Source: Rotaria macrura (taxonomy: Eukaryota > Rotifera > Eurotatoria > Philodinida > Philodinidae). From it: 64,000 bases of DNA. A program made the position numbers and the translations under genes. A model generated the notes under the pieces. The model had not been told where the DNA came from. It saw only the letters and a list, made by a program, of their open reading frames with translations, and did no database searches. Shown here in pieces: positions 1 to 12,185 of the stretch (position 1 is the first letter of the stretch; each line of letters begins with the position of its first letter). The stretch covers positions 16,564 through 80,563 of the forward strand of contig OENT01000736.1 in the NCBI GenBank assembly GCA_900239685.1, given 5' to 3'.

Positions 1-884
1 AGCAGTTAGCGGTAAGACTTCATCATGTTCGATTTGATTCGGATTATTTTTATTTATATTTAATTTTCTTGGCGTTGGTAAACGTACATTACCAACTTTA
101 TCGAATGGTTCACTTGGATTTTTACCATTTAATGATGAAAGATTTGGAAATATAATAAAGTCATATTTATCATGCCAAGATTCACTTTTATCAATTGGAT
201 AGGATAATTCACGTGGCAATGAAAGTATACCAGCACGTGTTAAACCTGTTCGTTTCGCTGTATCATTATCGATGCCTGGTTCATATAAAAATTGAGATGT
301 AAAACAATTTCTAACCAATATATTTCCACATAATTGAAATGATTTTATCATATGATAATGTTCGTTTGTCATGTATGTGCGTAAAATTGCTTTTAGATCT
401 AAGCAGAGTACGGACCAATGAATATCGGTACCTGTCGTCATGTAAGGAAATTGAATAGATGTTTGTGTCATTTTAAATTCACGATATAGATTTGACAATG
501 ATATTCGTATAAAATGTTTTTCATGTGTTAAAATGTCGATATGTATATAAAAGTGTTTGTCATATATTGGTCGAAATAATACATAAAATAAACGGCCGGT
601 TAAAGATAGATTTTGATTTGGTGATTCAGATGGAAATTGTACATAATTATTTGCTGGTACCAAACCACGAATACGATATACAATCGATTTTAGATCACGA
701 TCCTAATGATAGAAAAAAAATGACGATCATGTTTAATTAATATTGCCATTTTTCTAATTAAAAAATTGTATTTTACAATGACAGTAGACACATCTCCTTG
801 TTTGACACATTTTTTCGATGAACCTATGTCGAAATGTTTGAATATATTGACAAACGGATGTTGCCATGAACTGTTGTTACTCAT
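1..884 (-). CDS. WDR90: WDR90/POC16 homologue, N-terminal part (cut by window edge)
   Basis: Two exons are visible: 777-884 (ATG at 884, 36 codons) and 1-702, joined by a 74-bp GT-AG intron in phase 0. About 270 residues can be read. They begin with a WQHPFVNIFKHF motif and an AKQGDV-like segment (here VKQGDVS), followed by LTGRLFYVLFRPIYDKHF. This is the CFAP20/DUF667-like domain that opens vertebrate WDR90, and the similarity continues through the EFK and FPNL regions. The WD40 repeats would lie beyond position 1. WDR90 is a centriole and ciliary microtubule-associated protein, expected at the centriole inner scaffold. The gene is head-to-head with renalase, with 312 bp between start codons. 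Identification rests on remembered family sequence; the domain call is firm and the orthology likely. Confidence 0.88.
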
Positions 885-1196
885 CGTTTTAAGAGATTAA
901 TGTTTGAAATATTTCATTTGCAATCTACCATGAGTATTGAACTGAATAAGAGAGGTCAAGTCGCTAAGCAGACTATGGGAATGGTATTGAACATATAATG
1001 TACCTGATTAATAGAAGTGACATCTATACTAAAGAATAAATCTGACGGAAGATTCAATTCGTTTGACTGACTTCGAATAGCTTAATTGTGGAATAGTTTT
1101 ACATAATACATATTCTTAATCTAGAATTTCGCTCGTCGGGCGTTTTCTTTTTCATTTAAATCAATAGACCGAGCAGTATAATTCCTATAGGACAAA
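885..1196. promoter_or_regulatory. Bidirectional intergenic region between WDR90 and renalase
   Basis: These 312 bp separate two divergent start codons and must hold both promoters if transcription starts locally. The right end has an acceptor-like site, attcctatag, closing at 1190, six bases before the renalase ATG. No clear TATA element is placed. Confidence 0.4.
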
Positions 1197-2760
1197 ATGA
1201 GAGTGATTCTAATCGGAGCTGGCATCTCCAATGCTTTGATATCCCATTTACTTCGTCGTCAATTTGGTTCTGAATTAAAACTTGTCGTCTTCGATAAAGC
1301 TCGAAGCATCGGTAAAAATCAATTTCGATGCTATTCATTTTACGGTCCTACTGATTTCAGGAGGTCGAATGACAACAACCTATGATAATGATGAAAATCC
1401 TTATTGTTCTGCTGATATCGGTGCTCAATATTTAACATTGACTAAATCAAATACTACAACAACTAAGTAAAGTTCATTTATTTTGCTTATTAGAAAGAAA
1501 TATTTAATAAAGTACAATTCTATTAGTTTTTTTCAACAATTACTTGATGATCATATTATTGAGCCACTCAATAAACAAAATATAATTGGCATGCGTGATA
1601 ATCCGAATAAACTTGATTTTATAGCACCACGTGGAATAGCATCTGTTGTACGATATTATTTTGATCAAGCAGGTTAGTTATTATCATATAGATCGTCCGA
1701 ATATTCATTGAAAACTATTTTAGTTGTTGAAATGAATCTTTCACAGCACATAACAAAAATTGATCTAAATTCTACAAATAGTAAATTTGGCATAACAACA
1801 AAACAAGACAAAATAGATGAAGCTGAAGCTGTCATTGTTAGTATTCCAGCGCCACAAATACTAACTAGTTTTGAAGGTTCTATTGCAAAATTATTAGGTA
1901 AATTACTGATCATTGCAAGCAACGATACTGTCTTCAGTTTGACTTGAATATTTTTGCATGAGCTATATTTTGTTAAATCAGTATTTCGTACAAAATTCTA
2001 ACTTATAGAGTTGATTCTATGTTATATATTCATTTATAGTTGACGAGTAATTCTGATGGGCTTGAAAGATTTTATGTATAAAAAGTATTCATCGGATTTT
2101 TTTCATAGATGATAATCAAGAAGTCAAAGATAAACTTGGCCAAGTTAAATATTCTAGTCGGTTTTCTGTCGGTCTCTTCTATCCACCGTCAATAGCAAAT
2201 CTCAACATACCATGGTGTATTTATTATGTAGATAAAAACGAAGATGATTGTCTTCGTTTTCTTGCTGTCGATAATGGGAAACGAAATAAAAGTAATGTTC
2301 TTTCTTCGATATTTTTTGTTTTGATTCGATCGATACAGATATGCATTCATTTGACTTTAGACGAACCACCATTTAGTTTGATTGCACATACAAATATTGA
2401 TTTTGGTGCAAAATACGCTGAAGGAAATAAAGCTATCATTGGTGAACAAGTGAAAGAGAAAATATTTCAGTTCTTACCACAACTTCCTCGCGAAACAAGC
2501 ACTGTGAAATATCACAAATGGAAATATTCACAAGTATACTTTAGAAAATAGGATTAACTGGTAAGATATTCATTTAATGGCTTTCTTTTCTCTCATTGTA
2601 GACTCTTCAGCCGTATGCAGATAAACCAGGCTATGTTATACTCCATGAAAACCCTTTATTAGTACTTGCTGGTGATAGTTTTGCAGCGGAATCATCTTTT
2701 GAAGCTTGTATTGAAGCAGCGATTGAAACAGTGAAAAACATTGGTGGATTATTTAAATGA
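1197..2760 (+). CDS. RNLS: Renalase-like FAD-dependent amine/dihydronicotinamide oxidase
   Basis: Seven exons: 1197-1311, 1361-1466, 1527-1672, 1724-1897, 2109-2291, 2361-2533, 2602-2760. They splice to 351 residues; human renalase has 342. The N terminus is a dinucleotide-binding strand with GAGISNALI. DKARSIGGRMTT follows across the first intron, then the CSADIGAQYLTL segment typical of renalase. Further landmarks are the VKYSSRFSVGLFY block, a KWKYSQ motif near the C terminus and a final GDSF segment. Family knowledge: renalase oxidises isomeric forms of NAD(P)H using FAD. The third glycine of the usual GxGxxG is Asn here. No secretion signal is obvious beyond the Rossmann strand. A polyadenylation signal, aataaa, lies at 2860-2865. 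Confidence 0.93.
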
Positions 2761-2859
2761 ATACTACAAGTTCCTTCTAGAAATTTGAACCAAAATGATA
2801 ACCTATAATTATATTATTACATTGAAAATTTTTTAAATAGATTAATTAACTTGTCAGTA

Positions 2860-2865
2860 AATAAA
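2860..2865 (+). terminator. Polyadenylation signal of renalase gene
   Basis: An exact aataaa lies 100 bases after the renalase stop codon on the same strand. Confidence 0.5.
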
Positions 2866-4125
2866 GAATTATAGTTCTGTCAAAGAATTTGCTAAGGTGT
2901 TTGATTTACAGATTTCTTGAACATCTGTACAGGAATTAAGACATATAGTCCAACACAATAATGAATTACTTGAATAATATTTAATCTATCATTGACTTTA
3001 GCTAATGGATTCGATCAAGATGCTTCTCATTTCATTCAATTTCATGCATGCCGGCATTGAAAGTTTATGGTAGATTCCTTGAGATCTGTGAAGTATGCTA
3101 TTTATGCAGATTATCACAGAATCTTGTCTAATCGATTCTTCTGTTTTTTAATCCAATTAGATTTATTCGATCGAAGTTTTATGTTAAACTCGTCAATGAA
3201 TGTTGTTTCCAATGATAGTTCTTCATTAATAATTAGCATGGAAGAAGCATGCTCTTTTTTTGGAAATGATAGGTAATAATCTGATACTAGTGTACTACCA
3301 ATTGATAGAATAAACCTAATCGAAAAGAATTCCTTTTGAGTAGACAATGACTTCCAATTGTTTAGAAAAACAAAACAACAGCTGATATTTTAATTATTGA
3401 GGAATGAATTGAATCGAATGTTGTTGTGATCGATTAGAGTTCTTTTAAATCGATTCCAATTACCTCATCGTAAAACGCGATTTTATTCTTTCTTGATATT
3501 TTCAAGCTTGGCAAGTCCTAAATGCTATTGTGTACAACGAATAATTCATAATCATCCTCGTCACATATACTACATCTGGAGTTTTTTGTTCTCTACTACA
3601 TGCGTAAACATGTTTATCGTAGATCATTACCGTCTGTATCAACATTAGATTCACTCTTTAAATTTTACTATATGATTTAGTTCAATGATATCTAACTCAT
3701 ATAAAAATGAAACGCCCATATATTTTTTACAATGTTGAAATTCTAAATTTTAAAAACTTTGTTCGTTTTTTCATCATTGATAGTAATTGAGAAATTTCTT
3801 TCCACTACTGACAGTAGAGTACTATTTCTTTTGTAATCTACAATATGTAATTATTGAAGTATCTCAACATGAGAAACTCAAATTGATTTGCAACTGTTCG
3901 TTTTTGCTTGAAGAAAAGTTTATGTTTTCTTTTTCAATTAACATGAAATAAATGAATCTAGAAAAACAACTCATTATCTATCCAACGAAAATCAGCTAAT
4001 CAATAATTAATGATTGCATGAGAGAATTCGACCGATTTTTTTTAAACATATTTCGAATCATCGGTTAATTAATGCTGATCAAATCAATTTAGATACAGTA
4101 AGCAGTTCTTCATAATGACTCTATA
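2866..4125. other. Intergenic region between convergent RNLS and POLR3F
   Basis: The region is AT-rich and lacks a convincing gene. An open frame of about 69 codons near 3067 has no initiation context, splice partners or recognisable motifs, so it is treated as chance. No repeats stand out. Confidence 0.5.
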
Positions 4126-5217
4126 TCAAAAGTCTAACCATTTATTTAAATAAATACAACTTTTAGGTGTAATCAATCCATCGTCGTGACAATCTTTAAA
4201 AACGGGACATATACCACATGGATTTCTTACAACTGGTGATGAATCAAGCATAGATTTTACAGATCTATATAGATTTTGTCGACTTCCACTATCAGTACTT
4301 GTTGATGCTACTGTTGTTTTTTCAATTTTTCCATCACAAATCAATGTATATAATATTGATTCAATATCTTGTACATTTAATGACACAGTTGCAATACCCA
4401 TTTCATTGATAAGTGTGACAAGTTCACTACTAGACATGAATGAACTCGTCCGTCGTGAGAATGGATCATTGGAAAATTTTCTTATTGATTCATCTAATCG
4501 TTCGTCTAACAAACGTGCACATTGTTCATTCAATACACGAACAAACTCAGCTTCGAATTCATGATCAGAATACCATGTACCACCGGTTATCGTTGGATCA
4601 GGTGTCATTTCATAAAGCATGTATACCTTATAATAGAAAAATAATATCACAACAATCCAATGTTTGTTTGTGTTTCTGCGAATACTTAAACAAAGTTTAG
4701 ACTCGTTTCATCTTACTTTTTTCTTACTAGCATGAACACATTTGACAGCTTTAATTAATTTTTTACTTTCTAACGATTTCAATGTTTTATTAAGTATTAT
4801 TTGTGATAATTTTGTTTTTGTACGTATGTCACGCATCCATATGCCTAAATTTCCGCTTTCTTTAACAAGTTGATAAACAACACGTTCCATTTGATCGGTT
4901 GTTCCACCGCCTGTTATTGTTATGGATGAACCTAATGCATTTGTTGTATCACGTATACGATAGAGCAATGTTCCTGGTTCAGTTGTCGATTTAAGTAAAT
5001 CAATTTTACTTAACGATAGTAGACGATTAAGTGCACTAACACGTTGCTGATTAGTAACAGTACGAAAGGAATTTTCAAGAATTTTATCACTGACACCATT
5101 TGGAAATTGTAAACATAACTGAATGATTGACGATTCCAAGTTAACAGGATCAAAATCTGATGATTCTGATGATGTCGCAGTTTCCATTGGTTCAATTTTG
5201 GCATTAGGATACGCCAT
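4126..5217 (-). CDS. POLR3F: RNA polymerase III subunit RPC6 (C34)
   Basis: Two 501-bp exons, 4717-5217 and 4126-4626, flank a 90-bp phase-0 intron and give 333 residues; human RPC6 has 316. Early residues hold the first winged-helix region (LENSFRTVTNQQRVSALNRL). A second winged helix follows, with MRDIRTKTKL and the conserved HASKKKVYMLYEMTPD stretch that spans the intron. Next comes TGGTWYSDHEFEAEFV. The C terminus carries CGICPVFKDCHDDGLITP, the Fe-S cluster-binding cysteine region of this subunit. In the family, RPC6 belongs to the Pol III heterotrimer that contacts TFIIIB and helps open promoters at tRNA and 5S genes. An acceptor-like ttttctag sits six bases before the ATG, 170 bp behind UNC45, suggesting trans-splicing. 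Confidence 0.96.
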
Positions 5218-5387
5218 TGCTTTCTAGAAAACGAAATTCTTCATTGCAATCGTTTTATGCACTATTCGAAAACAAAGCTCTTCTTCTTCTTTTCTTTTTT
5301 TTAAACCTTTAAATCAAAAACCAAAACAAAACAGAAGGTTATAAAACACTTCAAACCAACACAGCAAAAACAAAAAAAATAGTGATT

Positions 5388-8300
5388 TTAATCGAAATCA
5401 GCTTCTTCATCTTCTTCCGTAATTGTATGATTTCTATTCGGTTGAATCAAACCATAATCCAAACAACGTTGAATTATCTCCGAAACCAATTTTAAATTCT
5501 ATTAAGAAACAAAACCATGAAAAGAATTCAAAGTTCTTATTTGTAAAATAGATGAAGAGAACAACAGATTGTCATCATTATTACCTTCTCATTGACTGAT
5601 CGATCAGTTTTCACTTCTTTAATAGCAAATAACACATCCATTAATTCCGTTTCGACAATATGTATTGCAATATCTTTATTGGTTTTAACGAGATTCCGTA
5701 TTACATAGAGAGTTCGAAACTGTATTTCAGAATCTTCCGAAGCACATAATTGTTTAAAAATTTCCGTAAACGATTTAACCTACACGACAAAATGATAGAT
5801 GTATCGAGTTTGATGGGAACGTGTCTCTTTTATGAACAGCAGTTCTAGCTTTCGAAGATTGTAAAATAAATTTTGTTTTTTTTCCAGAGATTTCTTTTCT
5901 AACTTTTTCTCACGTTTCTCAATCTAAAGGTAATCGTTTTGATTACGAACTTTTTATAAGTTGCTCTGTCTTAAACACAAAAAATCAAAGTTCGAAATTT
6001 GTAATACATCAGAACAAGACGCTGGGAGATCTCAATATCTTATAGAAATCATCGAATTATAATTTTTCTTTTTGTCGCCTATCAATGCCCCCTTCTTTTA
6101 CTAATCTTTAGGCTAGGTAAAAATTTCAATATAATCAGTTGTAAATTGTTAGACAACAAGCACCAGATCTACTTACATTAACTGCTTTGTCACATATAAT
6201 ACGATTTTCTTCAATATAACCATTTAATTTTTTACGATCTTCTTCTGTCAATTCAACATCTTTATATTCTTCGAGATCAATGTCTAAGAAAGTTAAAATT
6301 GCTAATGTTCCTAAAGCTGCTTTTATCAGTAAATCATCTTCTTCGCCACATAATAAAACCAATAATTTAATTCGATCATTTTCACCAGAGAAATGCTTAC
6401 AAGCCTGATCAATCAAAATCGTATGATTAGAAAAATAAAAAATGCAAACATCTATTCAAGCAAGTATCTTACTTCTTCTTGTAGAACTAAATTACACATA
6501 CATTCTGTCGCTGCACGTCGAAGCATTCTATGTTCTTCATACATGTACTGTTCAATGTGTGCAAATCCGCCTTCTTTTAAAATACGTTTTCTAACACTTT
6601 CACCGACACCAGCTAAATTCGTTAGAGCCAGCAATGCTTCAAAATTTTCAAAGGCAGTATTTTCAATTTTAAGAAGTTGAAGGATTGGTCGAACAATTTC
6701 TAGCATCTTAAAACAGAAAGAAACATAACTTCTTTAGCACCATCGTACCGTTTGAAAACAAAATTTAGCAGTCATATTTACTTTTTGGGTTCACTCAAGT
6801 AATGGTTTATAAGTGAGATAACTTAGTTTTAGATGACTCTTATCTTTAAGGTATGATCGGTTGTTAGTATTGATCTTACACATTTTAGACGGACAACTTT
6901 TTCTTACTACATAAACATTGTCTATCTTTGAGATAATTATGTTTTGTCTAACTATTCATTTAATTTTGTAAATACATCTTTTACACTTATTCATGACATG
7001 TGCAGCAAGTTTCAGATTATCATTATGCCTCTGAAAACGTTCATCGATATTCAAATCAGAGTAGCAATGTAACTCAGAGATTGAAATTTTCAAGAAATAT
7101 TTCCAATGTTCTAGATCCATGCATTCTTGGTCGAGACAATCATGGATATTTATTCAATCCGATTAAGATCGATGAAAACATTCACGTTTATTGAAAATAT
7201 CCTATCGCAAATGAGACGGAATTCAAAATGTATCAAATACCTTATGTCAGCTACCATATTTAAGCTGTCAGTATGCCAGAAATATCAATTTGAAATTCCG
7301 CAACATGAGTATTTGTAGAAGTCTTACTTTCAGGGCATGATGAGAATGAAAACTCAACATTCGATCAGAGCAGTCTACATGATAAAACAACTCATTTAAA
7401 TACGAAGAACACAGAAGCTGAAAGACTTGACGATAATGTCGTAAATCTGGTAACTAATGTCATCGAATATTTCTTTTCATTTCTCAAGAACTCTGAACGT
7501 TACCTCTGATATTTTTAATTCATTTGACCTTTCGCAATTTTTTACTTTAGAAGAGATAAAAACGTGAATTTGATACGTTAAAAAAATGCTATTTCTGAAG
7601 TAATACACTATTGACATACACGCTGACCAGGAAAAGCCATTTCAGGATTGGTTGTAATTGCTATTTTGGCTAGTGCCTGAGCTGCTTTAGTTTTACCTGC
7701 AGGTGTACCGTCCAATGCCAATGGAAGTAGAGACTTGAAATAAGCAATTACTATTCATAAGTGAAAATATTTTCTTCTGTATAATAGCTTACTTTTCCTC
7801 CACCAGCAGCAACGATAGGTCCTCGATATTGTTCATTTTCACATAGACCAAGAAAAACTCTTAACATCACAAGTAGACAAAAAACGATCAACATTACTTT
7901 TTGTCATTAAAAAAATAACGATGTTTTGTATACTAACCTTGCTACTTGTTCTCGGCAATTGTCACTTTTATGTTTACATAATTGTACTAAAACAGGTATT
8001 ATACCAGCTTCAACTAATTTTCTACGTCGTTCTTCAAAAAATACTGTGTCATCCTTTGCAAGAACAAATTTCATTGTAATAGATTATGGTAGATTATTTT
8101 CGTTTACTTTAGGATGTTCTTTTGGTACGTGTTGTTTTGCATATTGCGCTAATTCAGCCATTTCTTTCTCTGATTTTTTTGTTATATATGTATTTGTTAA
8201 ATTAACAAATATTGTTGTTATCGAATATAAAACATGTGCATCGTCACATTGGCATAGATTAAACAGAGATTTCAGAGCTGAAACATTATCAACGAGTTCT

Positions 8301-11300
8301 TCTTTAACATCAGCATCTAAACTTAGATACGCGAGACCATCAGCTGCCCAACGGCGAATTTCGAATTTTCCACTTGTAGTTAAAAATCTAATTAAAAGAA
8401 AAGGTATTGATTAGAAACCGTTGCTTTTTGTTTTTGAATTCGTTTATATTTACTTGCAACATGCTCGAGCAAGTGTTTGACATGAACCTTCTGTTACAAG
8501 ATTTGCACCTGAATCTGTACCTTTACTTGATGCCAATTTTGATAAGCCCTAAGAAAACCAAACCTATGCATCGAAGACAGTTCTCGTACAGATTTAATTC
8601 ATACCACAAGTGCAATGACTTTTATCTGTTCGTTTGCTGATTGATAAAGATCTTTTAAAATTTCAGAACCTAATGATAATATACCAGCTGCTTTATCTTT
8701 TTTCGAGGCTGATAAAACAATAGCTTCAACTGCAATACGCTATATAGAAATGGAATAATTTAAATAATGAATACTAATCAATACATAATGCATATTACTT
8801 CTTGGAGAGGATCACAAGAACCAGCCATTTGTATCATAAGATCTACTAAATTTTGACTACCTAAGATAGCATTGCCCGTGTCAAAAGGACCTTGTAGTAG
8901 AACAGCCAAAGTAGCTATGGATCGTACACGTGATTGAACATCGTCTCTTTCACGTAATGCTCTAAAATAGATATCATAATAAAATTCATCTAGCACCATT
9001 AAAAGAAAACTTAACATAGTATCGAAAAAGAAATTCTAGAAAAGGCATACGAACACAGAAAATAGAGGATTGTTAACTAAAATGATTTCGATTTATTATA
9101 ACTAGTCGAAAGTAAGATCAATATACAATACGTTTGGAAACTATTTTGCGAAAGTGATTAGTAAAATGAAGATACAAATTATTCAAATACAATCTAGAAT
9201 AGTTACCGGAGTATTTAATTCAAAATGGGATGTTTAATGGGAATTGAACCTAACAAATATTATTCTTTAATCTTATGCAACCGTATTTTCTACAATGTAG
9301 GATGTAGGTTTTTCAATCAAAAAATCATTTTTCATTCGAGATTATGTGTATGGTTTAGAGTCAAATGAACTCAGAATATCCTAGAGAAAGCTTCGGATGC
9401 GTAACTGACTACTTGAGAGAGAGAGAGAGAGCAAGTAAACTTTTATATTACTAATGACAACAAAAACCTAGCCTTCTCTCAAATAGACAAAAAAACCTAT
9501 GTTGTCGAATTTCAACCTGACATTTAACAAAGATATTGTGTGCAACAATTTTAATCGATTAAGAAAGTTGACAGTCTTTGTTTTTGCTTTGATTCGGAAA
9601 TATAGACATCAAATCTTTGATTTTATATCAGTAAAATGAAACTTACTGAAAATATTTCCGACAAATATAAACTATTATTATTTTAAAATTTAGCTTCTTA
9701 AAAACAAAATACAATTGTTCATCAATAATCATCTGACTATTCGAATCGCTATGATGTAACATAAATTCTATTTTACTCGTGCGAGAAAATTAACAGGTCG
9801 TTTTTCGTCAAGTCAACAAAGTTAATTTATTTACTACTTAACATTTTTATTCATCTTTAAATTAAAATACACTTACATGATAAACTCCATACATTCATTA
9901 TTGAAACTTTCACGTTCTTTATCCGAACATAAATCATGATAAATTATACTCAAGACGCATGATATATGCATTTTTGTATGTTCAGTCAGTGGATATTGCT
10001 TTTTTTCAGTTTCAGGTAGATTGGGTACTGTTGCTGCTACTCGTAATACTTTCGGCACACCTAATCGAAACAAGAAGAATATGTAATGAAACTCAATTAA
10101 TAATATCTTATGTAATTATAACCTGATAGAATAAATTTCGATGTCCAATTACAACCATTTGCTCGATCAACAAATTTCACAACAAGATCGAGACAACAAT
10201 CACGACCAACACCTGAACATGTCTTATCATCAATGACATCAAGTAGCATACGAAATGTTTCATTAATAAATTCCGTAACGAATGGATCTAGTTATTTTCA
10301 AAAGAAAATTATAAATTTTATTTTTGAATTCTACATATGATAAGTAATTACCAAAATTATAGGCAACATTCATTTGTTTTCGAACTTTTCGTCGATTTTC
10401 AAGATCACATATTGACATGATCATATTATGAACCAATATAGATGCATTTGTTGGTATTTCCTCATCGAACAGTCCCAGACAATGACCAATAATTTTTACA
10501 CCAAGTTTTTTATAAACTGCTTCAGCCTATAGCAATAAGCGAAAATTCTCTGACAAAGTTACTTCTAGTGAGAATATGCTCAATATCAACTTTGAGTGAA
10601 CCAACTTATGTTTTATATCGATGTACTCAATATTTCAATTTATAGTGATTGATCGATAGCAGAGAAGTATGTGACTAACTCGTAGTTCAATTATTGATCT
10701 TTTAAAAACGGTCAATTTTATTTAGTTGTACTCAATCTTATTACTTAATTAAATTTTAACAACAAAGTCGAAAGATATGAAAAAAAATCATTACTCGTTT
10801 GTATGAATTTTTCGCAATTGCAGACAGTATTCTCACTGCACCAAGAACGCATTTTCGATCAGTTCGTTGAATAAACTCGGTCAAATGTTTTAGATGACTA
10901 TCATAGGCAAGTATTGCTTCTGCACCAGCAGTTTCACGTGATACAACAACGAGATTATTTATAGCCTAAAATAATGCAATATAAAATAAAACACAATAAT
11001 GTTGAAACGATTATTTCTCTATGTAAATGTTACCCATCAATGAAAAATAATTCGTGCACAAACAACAAATCCATGCAAAACATGCCCAAACAAAAAATAA
11101 CAATGAATTCAATCAAATGCTATTCTTGTACGTATATTATCAAGTCAAAATTGATTCATACAGTTTCTTGTTGATCAGATTTCGAAATTATCGTTTCAAA
11201 CATTTGTTGAACTTGATTATTTAATTGTGTTTGTTGTGAAATCTTTTTTTATTAAAAAAATATGAAACGAATAAAATGCGAAGATTATATATATATAGAG

Positions 11301-12082
11301 AGAGAGAGAAACAATTACTTTGCTTTGTGCACTTTCACGTAATTTTCGTAAAAGATTATATGTTTGTTCATCGGTAACTCCTCCTTTTGATGTAATAGAC
11401 ATTAAACGTTGAGCATCTGATATGGCTTCAGTCAGTTTCCCTAAACGTTCAAAAGCATTTGCTCGACGAAACAACGACTTCTGATCAGATGGTGTATATT
11501 CCAGTGCTAGAATAAATATGAATGAGATGGATGTATATTGTTTTCTTTTTTAGTGTAATTCTATTCTGATGAAACTGTATCATAGGATGATGCAATGACT
11601 GATAGAAGTCAAACAAAAGTGTTGTGAAAAATATCTTCATCATCATTGTGTATTTGTCTTTCAGAATACTTGGGTTTCTGATTTGTGATGACTGTCCATG
11701 TTTATGAACAAAGACGAAATTATTTTTTGAATCATATTCTCAAAAGATTTCACTGAGAAGCAATCTGTCAATAGAGACATGTAAATCGATTTCAGCAAAA
11801 ATAATTTCAAGTTTTGATTAACTTGACTATGACAAGGAATTGTATTTTACCTTTTGTAGCATCTTCAATAGCATCATAATATTGACCTAAATTAATATGA
11901 CATTGCGAACGATTACTATAGCATTTAGTTAGATCATTTTTGGTGGGTTCATTTAATTGATTATCGTTGAGAATATTGATTGCCTCTGTATAACGTTCGA
12001 TGGCATCTTGAAAACGTCCTTGTCTAAAAGCTTGATTTCCTTGTTCACGAAGTGCTTCTGAATTGAATGATATATCTGTCAT
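5388..12082 (-). CDS. UNC45: UNC-45 myosin chaperone (TPR-UCS protein)
   Basis: Eighteen exons close in frame to 977 residues (human UNC45A/B about 930-944). Exon bounds: 11851-12082, 11319-11506, 11162-11242, 10795-10965, 10352-10526, 10123-10287, 9877-10060, 8799-8961, 8605-8739, 8454-8548, 8108-8387, 7938-8053, 7793-7859, 7620-7733, 6473-6706, 6177-6404, 5585-5779, 5388-5498. The first roughly 110 residues are three TPR motifs ([20 protein letters not shown] opens TPR1) that bind HSP90/HSP70 tails. Armadillo-like central and UCS regions follow. Signature blocks are [28 protein letters not shown] and a C terminus with [10 protein letters not shown] plus an acidic tail. UCS proteins fold and maintain myosin heads in the cytosol. 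Two introns of about 0.9 kb (6707-7619, 8962-9876) contain no genes. Confidence 0.97.
9417..9432. repeat. GA microsatellite in UNC45 intron
   Basis: A short run of alternating g and a in the large intron 8962-9876. A second, mixed at/ga run lies near 11288-11310 in another UNC45 intron. Confidence 0.6.
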
Positions 12083-12185
12083 ATTTGTTTGATCTGAAAA
12101 GAAATAAAAACATCAGATGCGGCTTTAAGACGTTTTGTTTTGGAAAATAAATAAACATAAAATTTGATAAACATGAAACAATTAA
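12083..12185 (-). promoter_or_regulatory. IGBP1-UNC45 intercistronic spacer with candidate trans-splice acceptor
   Basis: The IGBP1 stop codon ends at 12186 and the UNC45 ATG starts at 12082. Read on the minus strand, the spacer is T-rich and ends in a pyrimidine tract plus cag (tttatttcttttcag). It leaves an 11-nt leader (12083-12093) before the ATG. No upstream exon on the same transcript would pair with this acceptor except IGBP1 itself. This is the expected layout of a spliced-leader acceptor between operon genes; the interpretation is inference. Confidence 0.5.

Noticed and set aside
3067-3347. Overlapping sense and antisense frames of 69-77 codons
   Set aside because: No motif, start context or neighbouring exons; fits chance in AT-rich DNA.
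7000-7318. Two overlapping open frames on the plus strand
   Set aside because: They lie inside a 913-bp UNC45 intron, lack motifs and have no splice partners.
7926-8414. 162-codon plus-strand frame
   Set aside because: It lies antisense to UNC45 exons 11 and 12, which are strongly conserved in their own frame.
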